A stretch of DNA of 11,117 bases from an uncultured archaeon (GTDB taxonomy: Archaea > Micrarchaeota > Micrarchaeia > Micrarchaeales > CABMGC01), in NCBI GenBank assembly GCA_902385515.1, contig CABMGC010000032.1:1-11117 (forward strand), given 5' to 3'. Each line of letters starts with the position of its first letter. The stretch's first letter is position 1. Below, one piece after another: positions 1-5,887 of this stretch. The position numbers and the translations under genes are program-made. A model generated the notes under the pieces. It saw only the letters and a program-made list of their open reading frames with translations. It was not told the origin of the DNA and ran no database searches.

Positions 1-208
1 CGGGAATGCTGCAGATGCGCTCGAACTTGTCTCCGCACATTATCTTGAACTTTGATGCCCCCATGGCCTGCTGGACGACGCCTATGGACTCGTCCTCGGT
101 CGGCACCTTCAGCTCGTGGACTACCTCTGCTCCTGGCTTCTTCCTGCCTCCATGGCCTCCTCTGCCCCTTCCGCCGCCTCGTCCTCCTCCTCGTCCTCTG
201 AATGGCAA
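1..208 (-). CDS. eif1A: Translation initiation factor aIF1A (partial, C-terminus beyond left edge)
   Basis: Archaeal homologue of eIF1A/IF1, an OB-fold factor that binds the small-subunit A site during initiation. Sixty-nine codons are visible. After an RG-rich tail (about residues 1-24), residues 25-69 match the family start: a VVHELKVP segment, then the EDESIGVVQQAMG turn, a CGDKFERIC strand and the IP of the OB fold. The start chosen is TTG at 208-206. A Shine-Dalgarno-like GAGGT lies at 219-215 on this strand, 6 nt upstream and inside the last codons of aIF2-beta. The ATG overlapping the aIF2-beta stop (213-211) is in another frame and reaches a stop after about 30 codons, so it is not the start. 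Transcription is probably shared with aIF2-beta. The glycine/arginine tail is unusual compared with the short basic N-terminus I expect in archaeal aIF1A. Confidence 0.88.
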   Translation of the reverse strand, partial: MPFRGRGGGRGGGRGRGGHGGRKKPGAEVVHELKVPTEDESIGVVQQAMGASKFKIMCGDKFERICSIP

Positions 209-212
209 ATCA

Positions 213-638
213 TTACCTCTTAATCGTGTACCGAGCTCCGCAGGCCTCGCAGACCAGCGTCTCGTATCCGTGCTCCGTGCTCTCTATGCGCGTGTCAGGC
301 TTGTGGCACTCTTTGCACACCACGTATATCTCGAAGTACTTCTTGACCTTGGTGTTGAGCACGCTGCCGTTGACCTTAGTGCTTATGGTTAGCTTCTGGT
401 CGTCAACGCTGACCGGCGCGGCCAGCTCCTTGGACAAGTACTTGGCTATGTCGTTGCCCTCCCGCCTTGCGGTGTCCTTTATCTGGTGGAAGTTGCGGAT
501 GATCGTCTTGTTGCCCTGGATAAGCGAGTCCACCTCGGGTATCTTGAAGTCAGATTTCTCTTCGGACAGGGCCGGAAGCTTGGAGAACGCGCGGTCCAAA
601 AGCATTGGATAGTCGTCGTCTTTGTTGATGAAATGCAC
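213..638 (-). CDS. eif2B: Translation initiation factor aIF2 beta subunit
   Basis: Beta subunit of heterotrimeric aIF2, which delivers Met-tRNAi to the small ribosomal subunit. The 141-residue length is normal for the archaeal family. Residues 9-20 form the N-terminal helix that contacts the gamma subunit (DYPMLLDRAFSKLP). The central alpha-beta domain includes GNKTIIRNF (42-50) and the AKYLSKEL segment (65-72). A C-terminal zinc ribbon has C108-x2-C111 and C130-x2-C133. The start is GTG at 638, because it keeps the conserved N-terminal helix with a short leader; an ATG at 605-603 would remove part of that helix. No Shine-Dalgarno sequence precedes the GTG. A TATA-like element at 668-661 would place transcription start near 639, so the mRNA may be leaderless. 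aIF1A follows immediately, indicating an initiation-factor operon. Confidence 0.95.
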   Translation of the reverse strand: MHFINKDDDYPMLLDRAFSKLPALSEEKSDFKIPEVDSLIQGNKTIIRNFHQIKDTARREGNDIAKYLSKELAAPVSVDDQKLTISTKVNGSVLNTKVKKYFEIYVVCKECHKPDTRIESTEHGYETLVCEACGARYTIKR

Positions 639-652
639 CGATAATAATGGGC

Positions 653-668
653 TATAAAGATTATTAAT
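653..668. promoter_or_regulatory. Shared TATA region between aIF2-beta (minus) and SRP RNA (plus)
   Basis: The AT-rich stretch holds CTATAAAG (652-659) and the near-palindromic TTATTAAT (661-668; ATTAATAA on the other strand). Read on the plus strand, 661-668 lies about 25 nt before the inferred SRP RNA 5' end near 690. Read on the minus strand, it lies about 25 nt before the aIF2-beta GTG at 638. One element, or two overlapping ones, could therefore serve both directions. Assignment rests on spacing only. Confidence 0.5.
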
Positions 669-687
669 GCTTTAATGCGATATTCTA

Positions 688-988
688 GCGCAGCAGGAAG
701 GCGGGAAGCTAGGGGTTTCCCATCCGCAAATCCCCTTAAGGCGGGCCGTACGCTTGCGGCGTCGCATCGGCCAATGCAGGGCCCGTGCCAAAGCTAGGAA
801 GTTCTGCCTTCGGTGGTGGCTTTGCGTATGAACCGGGCCAGGCCGGAAGGAGCAACCCTAAGTATAGAGCTTTTGTGTGTCATGCACTTGGCGTACAAAA
901 AGCTATGCTCCGGAGATACAGGACAGAGTGGAGGCCGGCAAACCCTGCACGAGCCGCTGCGGCAAAGCGGGCTCCTGCTGCAACATTG
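688..988 (+). ncRNA. ffs: Signal recognition particle RNA (archaeal 7S RNA)
   Basis: RNA scaffold of the signal recognition particle, which binds SRP54 and SRP19 and targets nascent membrane and secreted proteins. The diagnostic piece is helix 8: GGG (835-837), then CAGG (839-842), CC, a GGAA tetraloop (845-848), GG, AGCA (851-854) and CCC (856-858). This is the universal asymmetric loop plus GNAR tetraloop bound by the SRP54 M domain. Ends are set by a perfect 9-bp helix 1, GCAGCAGGA (690-698) with TCCTGCTGC (973-981). Helix 5 is supported by TGCAGGG/CCCTGCA (775-781/942-948), TGCC/GGCA (786-789/937-940) and several outer pairings (CGGC/GCCG, GTCGC/GCGGC, CGCTT/AAGCG). A CAAAGC/GCTTTG stem (789-794/819-824) is a candidate helix 6. 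Length, about 300 nt, fits archaeal SRP RNA. Oddities are only 2 bp under the tetraloop and an extra hairpin at 868-904. T4 (991-994) may mark termination. Exact ends are uncertain by several bases. Confidence 0.87.
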
Positions 989-990
989 AG

Positions 991-1003
991 TTTTAAGTAT
1001 ATT
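991..1003 (+). promoter_or_regulatory. Probable tRNA-Ser promoter (TATA-like), overlapping the SRP RNA terminator
   Basis: TTTTAAGTATATT is centred about 28 nt upstream of the first tRNA base (1026), the spacing expected for an archaeal TATA box with a short leader. Its leading T4 also directly follows the SRP RNA, so the same bases may act in termination. Co-transcription with the SRP RNA is the alternative. Confidence 0.45.
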
Positions 1004-1025
1004 GCCGCATCAACTTAATACTCGA

Positions 1026-1110
1026 GCTGAGGTAGCCTAATCTGGTAAGGCGCAGGTTTGCTAAACCTGTGTCCCAAAAGGACCTGTGGGTTCAAATCCC
1101 ACCCTCAGCG
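1026..1110 (+). tRNA. tRNA-Ser (anticodon GCU)
   Basis: The cloverleaf closes fully. Acceptor stem is GCTGAGG (1026-1032) with CCTCAGC (1103-1109) and discriminator G1110. The D stem is GCC/GGC. The anticodon stem CAGGT/ACCTG (1053-1057/1065-1069) encloses loop TTGCTAA with anticodon GCT at 1060-1062. A long class II variable arm has GTCC/GGAC around CAAAA. The T stem GTGGG/CCCAC (1086-1090/1098-1102) holds loop TTCAAAT. The long variable arm and discriminator G are serine identity features. It reads AGC/AGU codons. No CCA is encoded (CTG follows) and there is no intron. Confidence 0.97.
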
Positions 1111-1168
1111 CTGAAAGTTTGCCTTAAGCCGCGGGCCGCATGCAAGGATAACAAATCCGCAGAAAGGC

Positions 1169-1175
1169 TTATAAT
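1169..1175 (+). promoter_or_regulatory. Probable promoter (TATA-like) of the PHP-domain gene
   Basis: TTATAAT after an A/G-rich stretch would start transcription near 1198 and give a leader of about 35 nt. That leader contains GGGG (1221-1224), a weak Shine-Dalgarno-like run 8 nt before the ATG at 1233. The rest of 1111-1168 holds only a GC-rich palindrome after the tRNA and nothing I can assign. Confidence 0.45.
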
Positions 1176-1232
1176 GGGAGATAGCCCGAAGGATAACTGG
1201 GAAGGGAATACAGTCTGAAAGGGGATGAATAT

Positions 1233-2393
1233 ATGGTCCAAGGCAAACGAGCAGCCACTAGTTTAGAAAGCACGGACTTGCACAGGCAACCGAATTCTGA
1301 GGCGGAGCTGAAGAGGCTCTCCGAGAAGGAGCTGCCGGAACTGCCCCCTCTGAGCGCGTACCTTATTGACAGGCAGCGTGCCATCATAGATTCCGGAAGG
1401 GCAAAGTTCGCCGCCGACCGCAGCATAAGCCTTTCGGACGTCGGGACGACTGTATTCCACACTCACACCGCTAACTGTGGCACCACGAACGGAAAGTACA
1501 AGGGATCGTGGGACGGCGAGGTGACGATTCCGGCGCTTGCCGCGTGGGCGAACGAGTGGTGGCCCGACAGGAAGGTCAACATCTGCCTCTCAGACCATGA
1601 CGTCGAAAGCAAAGCGCAGTGGCGCATGCAGGTGGCCGCGTCGAATGGGTGCGGCAGCCGTTCCAACATAAAATTCTCCAACGGGACGGAGATATCGTCC
1701 GCCGACGGACACTTCATAGTCCAGACGAACGACAAGGATTTCAAGCCTTTTGGCAGGAACACCCCCGCGGAGGCAATAGCCAGGGAAATCGCGAATCTCA
1801 AGGAAGAAAACCCGAAGCTTATGTACGAGCTGATAATACCGCACGCAAGCATGTCGACCACTGACGTGGGCCACATACTGGGCTCGGCGTTCAGGACCTC
1901 GATGGGCATAGAAAGCATCGCGAAGGTCCTCAAGGTGGCGGCCAAAAACGACGAGATCGTATTTATAGAGGAGCGCAACGGCCTCACCCCGAGCACGGTG
2001 TACCGCCTACCCGGCGGCGTCCACAGGAACGTAAGGGAGCTTTTCGAAAAGAACGCCGCATGGATATACGGGGCCGACGCCCATGCGCTTGAGCATTTCA
2101 GCACCAACGTCATGTTTTTCGACCTGAAAGGCCGCGAGGAGTTTACCCCCGAAACCGCGTTCGAGATGCTAAAAGAGCAGAAGAGGAGGGAGCTCAAGGG
2201 CGGGAGGCCCGAAATTGCTGCCGGATTTTCGGTCTACGACTCGATGAACGGGTTCGAGAACCTTGCCATGCGGGCCAACATGGCGTGCTGGTACGTTGGC
2301 GGATTTGGCGCGCTTGCCGCGAGGGAACTGTCTGCAGTACTTCGCAGGGAACGGGACGGTCTCGAGAATCCGGTAGTGGATGCTTTGCTGTAA
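1233..2393 (+). CDS. PHP-domain metal-dependent phosphoesterase-like protein
   Basis: A 386-residue protein with the metal-binding motifs of the PHP (polymerase and histidinol phosphatase) superfamily in order: FHTHT with H76 and H78; SDHD with D121 and H122; GTEISSADGH with E153 and H160; IPHAS with H204; and GADAHALEH with D282 and H284. This set normally coordinates two or three metal ions and hydrolyses phosphoester bonds. The substrate cannot be told; family members act on histidinol phosphate, nucleotides, polymerase misincorporations or 3'-phosphoadenosine phosphate. There is an N-terminal extension of about 65 residues before the first motif, and a C-terminal hydrophobic stretch (about 350-370) that looks too interrupted for a clear membrane helix. 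No signal peptide is visible. ATG 1233 follows GGGG at 1221-1224. It is the first protein gene after the tRNA, 58 bp ahead of the carbamoyltransferase, which has its own promoter. Confidence 0.82.
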   Translation: MVQGKRAATSLESTDLHRQPNSEAELKRLSEKELPELPPLSAYLIDRQRAIIDSGRAKFAADRSISLSDVGTTVFHTHTANCGTTNGKYKGSWDGEVTIPALAAWANEWWPDRKVNICLSDHDVESKAQWRMQVAASNGCGSRSNIKFSNGTEISSADGHFIVQTNDKDFKPFGRNTPAEAIAREIANLKEENPKLMYELIIPHASMSTTDVGHILGSAFRTSMGIESIAKVLKVAAKNDEIVFIEERNGLTPSTVYRLPGGVHRNVRELFEKNAAWIYGADAHALEHFSTNVMFFDLKGREEFTPETAFEMLKEQKRRELKGGRPEIAAGFSVYDSMNGFENLAMRANMACWYVGGFGALAARELSAVLRRERDGLENPVVDALL

Positions 2394-2422
2394 GCGCCTT
2401 GCCTGCGAGAACGAAGGATGCA

Positions 2423-2430
2423 TATTTTAA
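2423..2430 (+). promoter_or_regulatory. Promoter (TATA box) of the carbamoyltransferase gene
   Basis: TATTTTAA is centred about 25 nt before the ATG at 2452, so transcription should begin at or next to the start codon. No Shine-Dalgarno sequence lies upstream of the ATG. This supports a leaderless mRNA, common in archaea. Confidence 0.6.
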
Positions 2431-2451
2431 TTTCAACCGTAATCTAACCAC

Positions 2452-4233
2452 ATGATAGTTGCAGGTTTCAGCTGGCCGATCTACACCCACAACTCAGTGG
2501 CGGCCGTACTGGACGGAAAACTAGTCTTCGCCTCAGAAGAAGACAGATACACGCGACACTACCGCTCGCGCGAAGAGGCACCCATCTCGGCACTGCGCTC
2601 GATGTTCGAATTCCTGAAAAATGAGTATGACATAAGGCCTGAAGAGGTGACGGATTACGCGATCGACAAGGATCCGTCTAAATTCAGGCTGTGGAAATTT
2701 CCCATTCTCCAAAAATCGTTGGTTCCTCTCTTCGACGCGCGCCTAGGCAGGACCGACGCCGCATTCAACAAACTGCCCGAAGTGGCCGGCGCGGTGCCGC
2801 TGATTGCAAGGAACCCCGATGCGGGACTGGCAAAATTGTTCATTGTCCGCGTTTTCAGGTCGATGGGCCTTGCGGCGCCGCAAGACATCAGGATACATCC
2901 GGTGGAGCATCAGCTTGCGCATGCCGCATCGGCGCACTACTTCTCGGGGGCACACTCGGGCGCGGTCGTGGTTGCGGACGGCTACGGCGAAATCGAGCAC
3001 ACGACTGTGTGGGATGTAAAAAAAGGCGAATTCGAAAAGATAGCTGGCATTCCCAACCGCTGCGGGTCCTTTGGAATCTTGTATGGGAAAATCGCAGAGG
3101 CCATAGACATGACCCCGTGGCAGATAGGGGACCTGTCCGCGTGGGGGTCTTACGATGCGGAGATGCACCGGAGATTCTCTTCACTTATGACGTCGGACAA
3201 AAAGCTGCCCTGCTGCATCAAGGGCAGGGCCCGGAGATTGCTACCGCAGAGCGAAAGCGAAATGAAACGCCGCCTTTATGGCCCGATAATCGAAGAGGTT
3301 TTGCAAGGCAAGGACATGAGGTGGGCCGATAAAGGCAAGCTAAGGAAGGACATCGCAGACATCGCATGGTGCGGGCAGGACATCCTGGAAAAATCAGTGC
3401 TGAAGCTCGTTTCGTGGGCCAAGGACAACACCTCGCGAGATCTGCTAGGCATGGCAGGAGTTACCTTCCTTAACAACAGGGTGAACGCCAAAGTCAGAAA
3501 TTCGGGAATGTTCAAGGACGTCTTCGTTTTTCCAGCCAGTGACGACGCCGGCAGCCCTGCAGGCGCGGCCGCGTACGTGTACGAGCATGTGCTCGGCGGA
3601 AGGATCGAAAGGAAAAGGCTTACTAGCATGGCGCTCGGCCCAAAATACGATAGCGAGCTCGTAAAGAAAACTATCTGGCGGGGCGCTTGGAAAACCAGAA
3701 ATGCCGACGCTAACGGCGTTGCCAGGCTGATCTCGAAGGGCAGGGTCGTCGCGTGCTACCAGGGCAGGTCCGAGTTCGGGCCCAGGGCGCTAGGCAACAG
3801 GAACGTTTTTGCAAAGGCATCCTCTGACGAGGCGCGCATAAGGCTCGGGAGAGCCGCCAGGATGTGGTGGTGGAGGGCGAGGTCGGCGGCGGTGCTTGCA
3901 AGCGAGGCAAAAAGGTATTTTGTAAACCCTACGCAGGACCCGTTCATGGATTTCCTGCTCGAGCCGAACAAGGACGGCGCTGCCAGGCTGCTATTGGCAC
4001 GGCAGCCGGACAACCTCATGCAAATTCATACTGTTACGAAAAAAGAAAACGCGAATTTCTACGAACTGCTGCGTGCAATAAAGGACATTGGAGGCAACGG
4101 CGCTGTCGGCAGCGCCAACTTCGCCCTGCCAAGGGAGCCGCTCGTCGAGACCCCTGCGGATGCCATCAGGTCGTTCAGCCTTGGAGGGTTTGACGACCTG
4201 TACATCGATGGATTGCTCATAAGCAAAACGTAG
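2452..4233 (+). CDS. Divergent NodU/CmcH/TobZ-family carbamoyltransferase
   Basis: A 593-residue protein with the two-domain plan of O-carbamoyltransferases, which activate carbamoyl phosphate with ATP and transfer carbamoyl to a hydroxyl on a sugar or antibiotic. The N-terminal Kae1-like ASKHA domain opens with an AGFSWPIYTHNSVAAVL strand-loop. H153-QLA-H157 matches the metal-binding HHLAH motif, ADGYGE (175-180) the phosphate loop, and GMAGVTFLNN (333-342) plus PASDDAGSPAGAA (361-373, D365 as likely metal ligand) the family's LAGGVALN and AGDAG motifs. The C-terminal YrdC-like domain keeps EFGPRALGNR (441-450) and an REPLVETPADAI segment (561-572). The usual LN-IK-RE-WRPFAPS block is largely replaced (residues 465-480, three consecutive Trp), and the usual NTSFN reads SANFA. 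Other frames do not restore these motifs, so this is divergence rather than a frameshift. The acceptor is unknown; the convergent glycosyltransferase makes a glycan plausible. Confidence 0.85.
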   Translation: MIVAGFSWPIYTHNSVAAVLDGKLVFASEEDRYTRHYRSREEAPISALRSMFEFLKNEYDIRPEEVTDYAIDKDPSKFRLWKFPILQKSLVPLFDARLGRTDAAFNKLPEVAGAVPLIARNPDAGLAKLFIVRVFRSMGLAAPQDIRIHPVEHQLAHAASAHYFSGAHSGAVVVADGYGEIEHTTVWDVKKGEFEKIAGIPNRCGSFGILYGKIAEAIDMTPWQIGDLSAWGSYDAEMHRRFSSLMTSDKKLPCCIKGRARRLLPQSESEMKRRLYGPIIEEVLQGKDMRWADKGKLRKDIADIAWCGQDILEKSVLKLVSWAKDNTSRDLLGMAGVTFLNNRVNAKVRNSGMFKDVFVFPASDDAGSPAGAAAYVYEHVLGGRIERKRLTSMALGPKYDSELVKKTIWRGAWKTRNADANGVARLISKGRVVACYQGRSEFGPRALGNRNVFAKASSDEARIRLGRAARMWWWRARSAAVLASEAKRYFVNPTQDPFMDFLLEPNKDGAARLLLARQPDNLMQIHTVTKKENANFYELLRAIKDIGGNGAVGSANFALPREPLVETPADAIRSFSLGGFDDLYIDGLLISKT

Positions 4234-4236
4234 CGG

Positions 4237-5724
4237 TCATCCATACTTTAGGAAAAACGCCGTGCTTGAGCCGAAAAGCAGCGAGTACGTGAAAAGCCAC
4301 GCCGCGCCCAGCAGGTCGTGAGCCAAAGCCGAAAAGATCCCGGCTGCCAGAAGAACGGCCGCGAAGGAGAATTCGGCGGCAGACGCGTGAAGGGCGTGGT
4401 AAATTCCATTTGCCGCTGGTCCGGCGGCGTCCTTGTACCACATCTCCCTTGGCGTCATCCCAAGCAGCGCGGCGAGCGCCGATCCGAGGCGCGTGGAAAC
4501 GAGCGCGAAATTAAACCGCCATATCAGAATTCCTTTCGAAAAGGACTGCGTCAGGATCACAGACACTATTGCCGTGCAGACTATGGCGAGAAAGCCCATG
4601 ACTTCCAGAGCGGCGGCATGGGCGGATACCGCGAGCACCGACAGAAGCACGAAGACCGCTATGAACGCGGATGTGAAAATTCCCATGCCGTGCGTGGCGT
4701 AATCAAGCTTTGAGACCTCCGTGCCCTTGGACACTGCGCTTCTCTGCTGGATGTCCCTGCCGAAAAGGCTCATCATGAGCTGCGCGCCGCCGTAGCCGTA
4801 CCTTCTCTGCTGGGTGACCAGCTCCGTGAACGTCGTAACAGGCTTGCCTAACGCGTAGACCTTCTGGACGCACACGCTCCTGAACCTGTTCCTGTCGGAT
4901 TCCAGGCCGAAGAACATGTCTTCGGTCACGCACTCGGGAAATCCCCCTATCGCTTCGATGGCCGAGCGCCTTATCAGGCAGCAGGAACCCTTCAGCTGCG
5001 CCTTGCCCAAAAACGCACGGGAGGTCTGTATGGATCTCGAAAACACCGAGTAGAATGTGTCCACGCATTCCGAAAAAAATGTCCCTTTCGCATACTTTTT
5101 CTCGGTCTGGACAAAGGCAATGCTTTTGTCGCCGAAATACGGCACGAGGTCTAATAGGAAGTTCACATCTATTAGATACTCGTCCGCATCGAAGATTGCA
5201 ATGAGCTGCTCGCTGGAGGATTTTAGCAGCCAATTAATGGCGCCTGCCTTAAATCCGGCCCTCTTTGTACGATGCAGATATGCCACCCCATAATCGCGGC
5301 ATGCGCGCTCTATCGCCGCGCTTATGGCTGGGACGTCCGAGTCGTCAAGTGCGTAGTAATTTATCCTTCCTTTTGCGTATTTCAGCTTCTTTAGCCTCGC
5401 AATATTCTTTCTGGTCGCGGTGGGATCTTCGTTGTATATGGGCATTGCGACAGCGACCGTGGGCAGCGGCCAGGGGGCAGACCCTGCGGCCTCCGGGACG
5501 TTCTTGGCATAAAGGAACGAGTGCCTGTAAAAGCGGGCGGACAATATGCAAAAAATACCAAAGGCAAACGCCATGGCTGCAAACGACCCCGCAAGCAGGC
5601 GCGCCATCGCGCCTTCGGCAGACACGGCGATGCCCAAAGAAAACAGGATTCCCATTGTCGCTATCGTGATGAGCGCCATCAGCACAGGCATCTCGAAGTG
5701 AGCGGAACCTGCCTGTTGCTTCAT
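4237..5724 (-). CDS. Membrane glycosyltransferase family 2 (cellulose-synthase-like)
   Basis: A 495-residue inner-membrane GT-A glycosyltransferase. Two N-terminal membrane segments (about 13-34 and 42-63) precede a cytoplasmic catalytic domain, followed by about four hydrophobic segments (about 346-370, 374-394, 448-468, 471-491). Catalytic motifs follow processive GT2 order: MPIYNED (94-100), DDSD (127-130), FKAGA (158-162), DAD (179-181, nucleotide-sugar/metal site), TED (267-269, catalytic base) and QQRRYGYG (305-312), the counterpart of QxxRW, where Trp is Tyr. It probably extends or starts a surface polysaccharide or glycolipid from a nucleotide sugar; donor and product are not readable. 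Start is ATG at 5724-5722; a TTG directly before it would add one residue. No Shine-Dalgarno sequence is present. It converges on the carbamoyltransferase with a 3-bp gap. Confidence 0.88.
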   Translation of the reverse strand: MKQQAGSAHFEMPVLMALITIATMGILFSLGIAVSAEGAMARLLAGSFAAMAFAFGIFCILSARFYRHSFLYAKNVPEAAGSAPWPLPTVAVAMPIYNEDPTATRKNIARLKKLKYAKGRINYYALDDSDVPAISAAIERACRDYGVAYLHRTKRAGFKAGAINWLLKSSSEQLIAIFDADEYLIDVNFLLDLVPYFGDKSIAFVQTEKKYAKGTFFSECVDTFYSVFSRSIQTSRAFLGKAQLKGSCCLIRRSAIEAIGGFPECVTEDMFFGLESDRNRFRSVCVQKVYALGKPVTTFTELVTQQRRYGYGGAQLMMSLFGRDIQQRSAVSKGTEVSKLDYATHGMGIFTSAFIAVFVLLSVLAVSAHAAALEVMGFLAIVCTAIVSVILTQSFSKGILIWRFNFALVSTRLGSALAALLGMTPREMWYKDAAGPAANGIYHALHASAAEFSFAAVLLAAGIFSALAHDLLGAAWLFTYSLLFGSSTAFFLKYG

Positions 5725-5749
5725 CAAACCACGGATAGATTGACCAGCC

Positions 5750-5764
5750 CAAATTCTTAATTCC
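5750..5764 (-). promoter_or_regulatory. Probable promoter of the GT2 glycosyltransferase gene
   Basis: Read on the minus strand, GGAATTAAGAATTT provides a TATA-like core roughly 30 nt before the ATG at 5724. The predicted transcript would have a few leader bases or none. A purine-rich GGAA ahead of the TATA could be a BRE. Assigned by position and composition. Confidence 0.4.
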
Positions 5765-5822
5765 TTCCGCGCGGCTCCCTAATCCCTTACGGAGCTGAAG
5801 CTACGGGATACTTTGTACGGTT

Positions 5823-5860
5823 AAAAAAGAGCGGCGGGGCGCAACGCGTGCGCCGCCGCC
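5823..5860 (-). terminator. Intrinsic-type terminator after the TRAM gene
   Basis: A GC hairpin pairs 5831-5842 with 5848-5859: 12 positions with one G.G mismatch and one wobble, around a 5-nt loop. On the minus strand it is followed at once by a run of six U (complement of 5823-5828). It lies about 30 nt past the TRAM stop codon and about 100 nt before the GT2 start on the same strand, so it separates the two transcripts. Confidence 0.75.
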
Positions 5861-5887
5861 AAATTCATAAAACTAAGAGACAGCTTC

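Noticed and set aside
6..392. Open frame of 128 codons on the plus strand, Pro-rich
   Set aside because: It is antisense to aIF1A and aIF2-beta; the proline runs are the complement of the RG-rich codons.
785..1018. Open frame of 77 codons on the plus strand (GTG start)
   Set aside because: It lies inside the SRP RNA, runs through helix 8, and its translation is a low-complexity Arg/Ala-rich product with no family match.
1111..1165. Possible H/ACA-type hairpin after tRNA-Ser ending in ATAACA
   Set aside because: The stem is weak (CCTT/AAGG plus a GC palindrome), and I see no K-turn or plausible pseudouridylation pocket.
1463..2197. Open frame of 244 codons on the minus strand
   Set aside because: It is a shadow of the PHP gene, whose frame carries ordered conserved motifs; the minus product has none.
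3841..3900. Frameshift in the carbamoyltransferase around the triple-Trp stretch
   Set aside because: Neither other frame restores the family motif, and the residues on both sides align without gaps, so the divergence is in frame.
5674..5727. Possible minus-strand C/D box RNA (TGATGA near 5726 and CTGA near 5675)
   Set aside because: There are no internal C'/D' boxes, the second half lies in the GT2 coding start, and short boxes like these occur by chance.
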